Below are positions 8,148 to 11,488 of a stretch of 11,488 nucleotides of DNA, piece after piece. Source of the stretch: Triparma columacea. Lineage: Eukaryota > Sar > Bolidophyceae > Parmales > Triparmaceae. The stretch's first letter is position 1; each line of letters starts with the position of its first letter. The notes under the pieces are model-generated. The model searched no databases. It worked only from the letters and a program-made list of their open reading frames with translations, and was not told where the DNA came from. The DNA lies in contig BRYA01000553.1 of assembly GCA_030267965.1 (NCBI GenBank), positions 1 to 11,488 of the forward strand, written 5' to 3'. The translations under genes were made by a program, and so were the position numbers.

Positions 8148-9167
8148 ATGCAGATTGATGGTGAAACTGGAACAAATACAAAGGAATCCCCATTTATTCC
8201 CCCTTTGAACATTTTGGGGATCTTAACAACATTCTTTATGGCTTCAATCGTATCAAACCCCACAGAAACGAAAAATGAAAGCTCAGTTGATGCCAAGAAG
8301 GGAAATGAGAAGGGAAATATTTCTCCCCTAGTCGAGGCCACTATTTCAGAGGCTGCTGTGGGGTATGATGTTGAGGTTGCTGCGGAAAATGCTGAAGATA
8401 CCGCGGATATCGCTTCCGACTCTGACGATTCCGATATGGACGGTCTAGGTTTCATGTTTGACAATCTCCAGGCCACCAAGTCCTCAACCTACACCCTACC
8501 TTTACCCCTCTGCGAGGGGTCGTCAAAAGATCAGATGGAGATAAGAGTAAGCATAGAGGCGATAGACGACAACCCGGGGGCATGCATATCTGGGCACTAC
8601 CTTTGGCCCGCTAGCATGTTGATGGCGAATCACCTGGTGAATAACAGGTTGGACTACCAGGGGTACAACAGGGCCTTGGAGGTTGGATCAGGGAGCGGGA
8701 TGGGGGGGATTGTTACGGCACTTATTGGAGGTGGGGAGGTTGTTATGACGGACCATGATCATGGGGTTCTGAAGAGGTGCGAAAGGAACACGGAAATTAC
8801 TGATGAGGTGGGAGGGGAGGGGCAGAAGGAGATTAAGGGAAGGTGCAAGTTCCAAGAGGTAAGGTGGGGGAACAAGGTAGATATTGATAGGGTTGGGGAG
8901 GGGGGGAGGTTCGATCTTGTGGTGGGGGCGGATGTAATTTACAGCAGCGAGGTTGTGGGGATACTATACGAGACTGTTGGGGGGGTGATGGAAGAGGGGG
9001 GCGTTTTCTTGATGGCACAGAGCTTCGTGTATGACGAGGATACAGAGAGGGAGATTGAAAAGGAGTGCGAGAAGAGAGGGTGGAAGAGGAATGTACTATT
9101 TGAGAATTGGGAGGAGGAGGGGGAAGGGGAGAGGGGGAAAATTCAAACCTTTGGGAAGAAAGCTTAA
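8148..9167 (+). CDS. Seven-beta-strand methyltransferase, Methyltransf_16/METTL21-like
   Basis: SAM-dependent methyltransferase, single exon, 339 residues from this start. The N-terminal 110 residues are acidic and not conserved (SDSDDSD near 95). The catalytic part shows, in order, GHYLWPASMLMANHL (the W-P-x entry helix of family 16), motif I ALEVGSGSG (176-184), motif II VVMTDHDHGVL with a following RCERN, motif IV DLVVGADVIYS (from 256) and GGVFLMAQ. This pattern is typical of METTL21/METTL23-type protein methyltransferases, but I cannot name the substrate. The last strands end at FGKKA with TAA. An alternative ATG at 8103 would add 15 residues and overlap the EMG1 coding exon by 29 bp. 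The downstream ATG at 8148 leaves 16 bp between the two start codons and is chosen to avoid overlap, not by direct evidence. Late codons are G-rich. Confidence 0.82.
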   Translation: MQIDGETGTNTKESPFIPPLNILGILTTFFMASIVSNPTETKNESSVDAKKGNEKGNISPLVEATISEAAVGYDVEVAAENAEDTADIASDSDDSDMDGLGFMFDNLQATKSSTYTLPLPLCEGSSKDQMEIRVSIEAIDDNPGACISGHYLWPASMLMANHLVNNRLDYQGYNRALEVGSGSGMGGIVTALIGGGEVVMTDHDHGVLKRCERNTEITDEVGGEGQKEIKGRCKFQEVRWGNKVDIDRVGEGGRFDLVVGADVIYSSEVVGILYETVGGVMEEGGVFLMAQSFVYDEDTEREIEKECEKRGWKRNVLFENWEEEGEGERGKIQTFGKKA

Positions 9168-9343
9168 CAGGACGCGATTTCACTTCAAAAAATATCTGTA
9201 ATACATATTGTATATCCTTGACCCCCAACACTTCTGCGTCATTCATTCCCTCCCCCCCTCCCTCCCCCCCCTTCACCTCCGGTTTCTCCCACACGCTCTC
9301 CCACGACGGTGTTGCAGGAGTAAGTTTGAGAATTAGTTTCATC
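9168..9343. other. Short convergent spacer with WW-domain relic
   Basis: Lies between the methyltransferase stop and the stop of the minus-strand membrane-protein gene. It includes a C/T-rich run (9247-9270), and on the minus strand it continues the reading of a second WW domain (9343-9278) past that gene's stop codon. No AATAAA was found for either gene. Confidence 0.5.
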
Positions 9344-9358
9344 TCACTTTGCCTCCCA
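9278..9358 (-). pseudogene. Broken second WW domain
   Basis: Minus strand. WEAK, then TGA, then DETNSQTYSCNTVVGE in the same frame, then a one-base frame change to SVWEKPE. The Trp-to-Trp distance (23 positions) and the Tyr, Asn, Gly-Glu and WEKP positions equal those of the intact WW domain at 9980-9895 of the same gene. The TGA is the stop of the preceding exon, so the annotated protein ends four residues into this domain. Confidence 0.6.
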
Positions 9359-11488
9359 CACGTCAAGAGTCTTTGCTTGCTGTGGACTTCGTTGTTGGTC
9401 ATGATGTCGGGCTTGTTGTTGGACTCGTTGTTGGACTTGTTGCTCGACCCTCGACGCAGCCATCGCTGGGTTGAAAACGCGTCCTTGTTCTGTGCGCTCC
9501 GTGGGCACGTTCGCCTTGCTGCTTGATCTGCCCGCCCTCCCCTTGAACTTCTCATAGTGTTTTTTCCTCTTTGCTTCCCTTTGCCTCTCCTTCTCATGCT
9601 TGCTCGTGATTTCGCCCCCCAAATCTGTCGCCTCCTTGCTCAAACTCCTTCCCTCCCGGTTGAATTTCCAACCTGGTGTATGTCCAAGACAGTCTCGCTC
9701 TCGTTCCCCCCCCCTCCTGCACGCACGTCAACAAGAAACCAAATGTTTTTCATCGTTCTGTATTTTTTTTTTATCTTCCCCTCTTCATCCCCCTGCTTCT
9801 GCCCCCTTTCCCCCTCACCCCCCAACCACCCCCCCCCTTTTTTTTCCCTTTCCCTTTCCCTTCCCCCCCCCCTTCCCCCATCCCTCACCATCACTCCGGC
9901 TTCTCCCACGCAGTCTCTCCCGTCACTGCGTTCCAATAGTAAACCTCCCCCGAACCCTCCTGAGTGACCTTCTCCCAAACGTCCTTCCTTTTTGCAGCCC
10001 CAATCTCCCCCCTTGATCCCTTCTCCTTTTCCTTGGACACCCGACTCATCGGATTAGAAGCTCTTAAGACACTTTCGGTCTTGGTGGTCTTCCCATCCTC
10101 CTCTTCCGATATGTAAATATCCTGCATCTGTATTCCCCTCATTTCTCCCCTTGCAACGTCATCTAGTGACCTATCCGCATCAGTCTCAATCTCCGCCTGA
10201 GCCCCAACCTCAGTCTCCCCTCCCGACTCTGACTCTTCCCCTCTTCTATCCCCCCCCCCACCCCTTCTCCCACCCCTCATAACCCCAAGGGCCAAAGATT
10301 TCTCACTCCTGTTCAAATCGTTAAACGACTTCCAACTCCAAAACACGAACATCACAACGAGAAGGAGGCTGCAGACCAGCATGAGCAGTCCTAATCCTAC
10401 CGCTTCATAGCTATCCTCGACCAAATTCTGCGACTTCATAAGGAAGGACGCTACAAAGGTCAATTCAATCATTGCGCTGCTGAGGATGGCAATGTCTGTG
10501 TCCCTCTTCTCGGCGTAAGGCTCTACCTTTGCCAAGAGGACAGTGTACACTGCAGCCATTATCAGCCCCGTGGCCAGCTGGGTGAAGGTTCCCGGCTGCG
10601 AGGGCAATTTTTGATCGAGGGTGAGGGGGGGAAACACACACACCCTTTGTAAGACTAGCTTCGCTCGCCGCTCCCCCCCCACCCCACCCCCCGCCTCACC
10701 TTGATGATGCTCAGCAAACCCGTCATTCCCAACCTTCTCGTCGTTTCTGCCACCTCCCAGTACCAAAACTCTGGCTTGTACGGGTCCCACAAGAATATGA
10801 GACCCTGGATGCCCTCGTCCTTTTCCCTCTCCTCAACTGGCCTTTTTATCCTGTCCTTCTTTTTCCACAACAGGTAGAAGTACAGGGCTGGTACACACAC
10901 CGGGAATATGAAAATCATTATGTAACCGAAAATCTCCCATACCAACCTTCCTTCATTATCACACCTGATGTGGTAGTCGCCCCTGAGAAACTCTCTCCCG
11001 TCGTCCAGCTTGTCGCAGGGGAATAGACCAAACACAGCAGTTGTGATTGTCGGCAAAGTCAGGTACGTTATCGCAATCGCCGCCGTGTGCATCTTGTTCC
11101 TCCTCTTCTTCATTAAAACACCGAAGATGAACAGCGCTCCGCACAGCGCAATCACAGGGAGCGTCGTTGCAGCAGTGCGGTTGTAGTAATTGAAGGTACC
11201 GCCTGTCCAACATCCCATGGGTACAAAGGTGAAGACGTCGAGCTTGAAGACCTGCGAAGCTTCGACGACTTTCTCGTAGCTCTTTGGGAGGGATATGGAG
11301 GGGATCACACGAGGAAGTGAGGCGGTAATCTAGAAAGAGGGGGAGGGGGGGGGAGGAGGGGGGGAAAGGGGGGGTTAGGCATTTGATGCATCTTCTGTCT
11401 CTCTCAACTCAACTCACCTGACCGCTTGCGAATATCACCTTCACCCCGTTCTTCATCTTCTTCCATATGTGTTTGCCCTTGCCATTCT
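9344..11488 (-). CDS. Polytopic membrane protein with WW domain, 5' end missing
   Basis: C-terminal 590 residues of a protein entering from the right edge. Exons 11488-11418, 11329-10700, 10595-9895 and 9716-9344 join with matching phases (0, 0, 2); introns are 88, 104 and 178 nt. At least six hydrophobic segments are visible: around TTLPVIALCGALFIFG, AIAITYLTLPTITTAV, GYIMIFIFPVCVPALY, TQLATGLIMAAVYTVLLA, AILSSAMIELTFVASFL and GLLMLVCSLLLVVMFVFW. Between them lie PCDKLDDGREFLRGDYHI and FLWDPYKPEFWYWE, blocks I associate with large stramenopile membrane proteins that carry GCC2/GCC3-type ectodomains. A charged cytosolic tail follows, then a WW domain (about 9980-9895: WEK...YYWN...WEKP). The last exon is Lys/Glu- and Gln-rich and ends DVWEAK with TGA. 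The third intron was assigned from phase and a TTGAC branch, so the last junction is the least certain. The function is unknown; signalling is only a guess. Confidence 0.75.
9395..9455 (-). repeat. CAA-rich trinucleotide repeat coding Gln tract
   Basis: Imperfect repetition of CAACAA/GTC units in the last exon of the membrane-protein gene encodes a Gln-rich helix (EQQVQQRVQQQ). On the plus strand it reads as GTTGTTGGACT units. Replication slippage is the likely source. Confidence 0.75.
9717..9894 (-). other. Low-complexity intron 3 of the membrane-protein gene
   Basis: This 178-nt intron is almost pure C/T on the plus strand, hence G/A in the sense of the gene. It has runs of nine to ten C and of eight to ten T and a repeated CCCTTT unit (9847-9862). 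The donor reads GA|GTGATG and the proposed acceptor GTGCAG|GAGG. A second CAG acceptor at about 9674 exists but does not fit the phase of the following Lys-rich exon. Long homopolymers make this stretch error-prone in assembly. Confidence 0.55.

Noticed and set aside
8132..8479. 115-codon minus-strand frame directly upstream of EMG1
   Set aside because: It is antisense to the methyltransferase N-terminus and is separated from the EMG1 ATG by a TGA. EMG1 N-termini begin where the called ATG is.
8833..9597. 254-codon minus-strand open frame across the methyltransferase 3' end
   Set aside because: Most of it is antisense to the methyltransferase and Pro/Ser-rich. Only the short WEKPE part belongs to the WW relic of the membrane-protein gene.
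9557..10016. Several plus-strand Pro/Ser/Phe-rich frames of 87-138 codons
   Set aside because: They arise from C/T homopolymer tracts in the intron and exons of the minus-strand membrane-protein gene.

Overview
The window is nuclear DNA of a eukaryote with a compact genome. Every gene I can read is on a GT-AG exon model. Introns are short (42-354 nt), many have a CTAAC-like branch site, and spacers are small. The gene set fits a protist. One gene encodes a polytopic membrane protein whose core (cysteine and DDG before an LRxDY motif, then a WDPYKPEFWYWE block) resembles the large membrane-protein families expanded in stramenopiles. My best guess is a marine stramenopile alga (diatom or bolidophyte/Parmales relative). 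That assignment is inference and not secure.

Layout. (1) About 1-1000, minus: 3' part of a helical (BAR- or TPR-like) protein gene running off the left edge, with a 42-nt intron, an in-frame TGA and a probable frameshift. (2) 1130-2797, plus: translation elongation factor eEF1A, with a 354-nt intron directly after the ATG. (3) 3190-5015, plus: four-exon family-2 glycosyltransferase resembling B3GNTL1. (4) 5016-5511: spacer with a cluster of short inverted repeats. (5) 5512-7201, plus: two-exon TPR protein with a duplicated, unrecognised 66-residue C-terminal module. (6) 7271-8131, minus: two-exon EMG1/NEP1, the 18S rRNA pseudouridine methyltransferase. (7) 8148-9167, plus: seven-beta-strand methyltransferase of the METTL21/Methyltransf_16 type, head-to-head with EMG1. 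(8) 9344-11488, minus, running off the right edge: polytopic membrane protein with a cytosolic WW domain and the remains of a second WW domain at its 3' end.

The genes do not form a pathway. eEF1A and EMG1 are housekeeping genes for translation and ribosome assembly. The others are probably unrelated neighbours. I see no bacterial operon, CRISPR array, tRNA, rRNA or intact transposon. The points most worth a second look are the two domains cut by in-frame TGA codons, the duplicated module in the TPR protein, the 16-bp or overlapping head-to-head starts of EMG1 and the methyltransferase, and tandem repeats in three introns that all lie in AG-free stretches.
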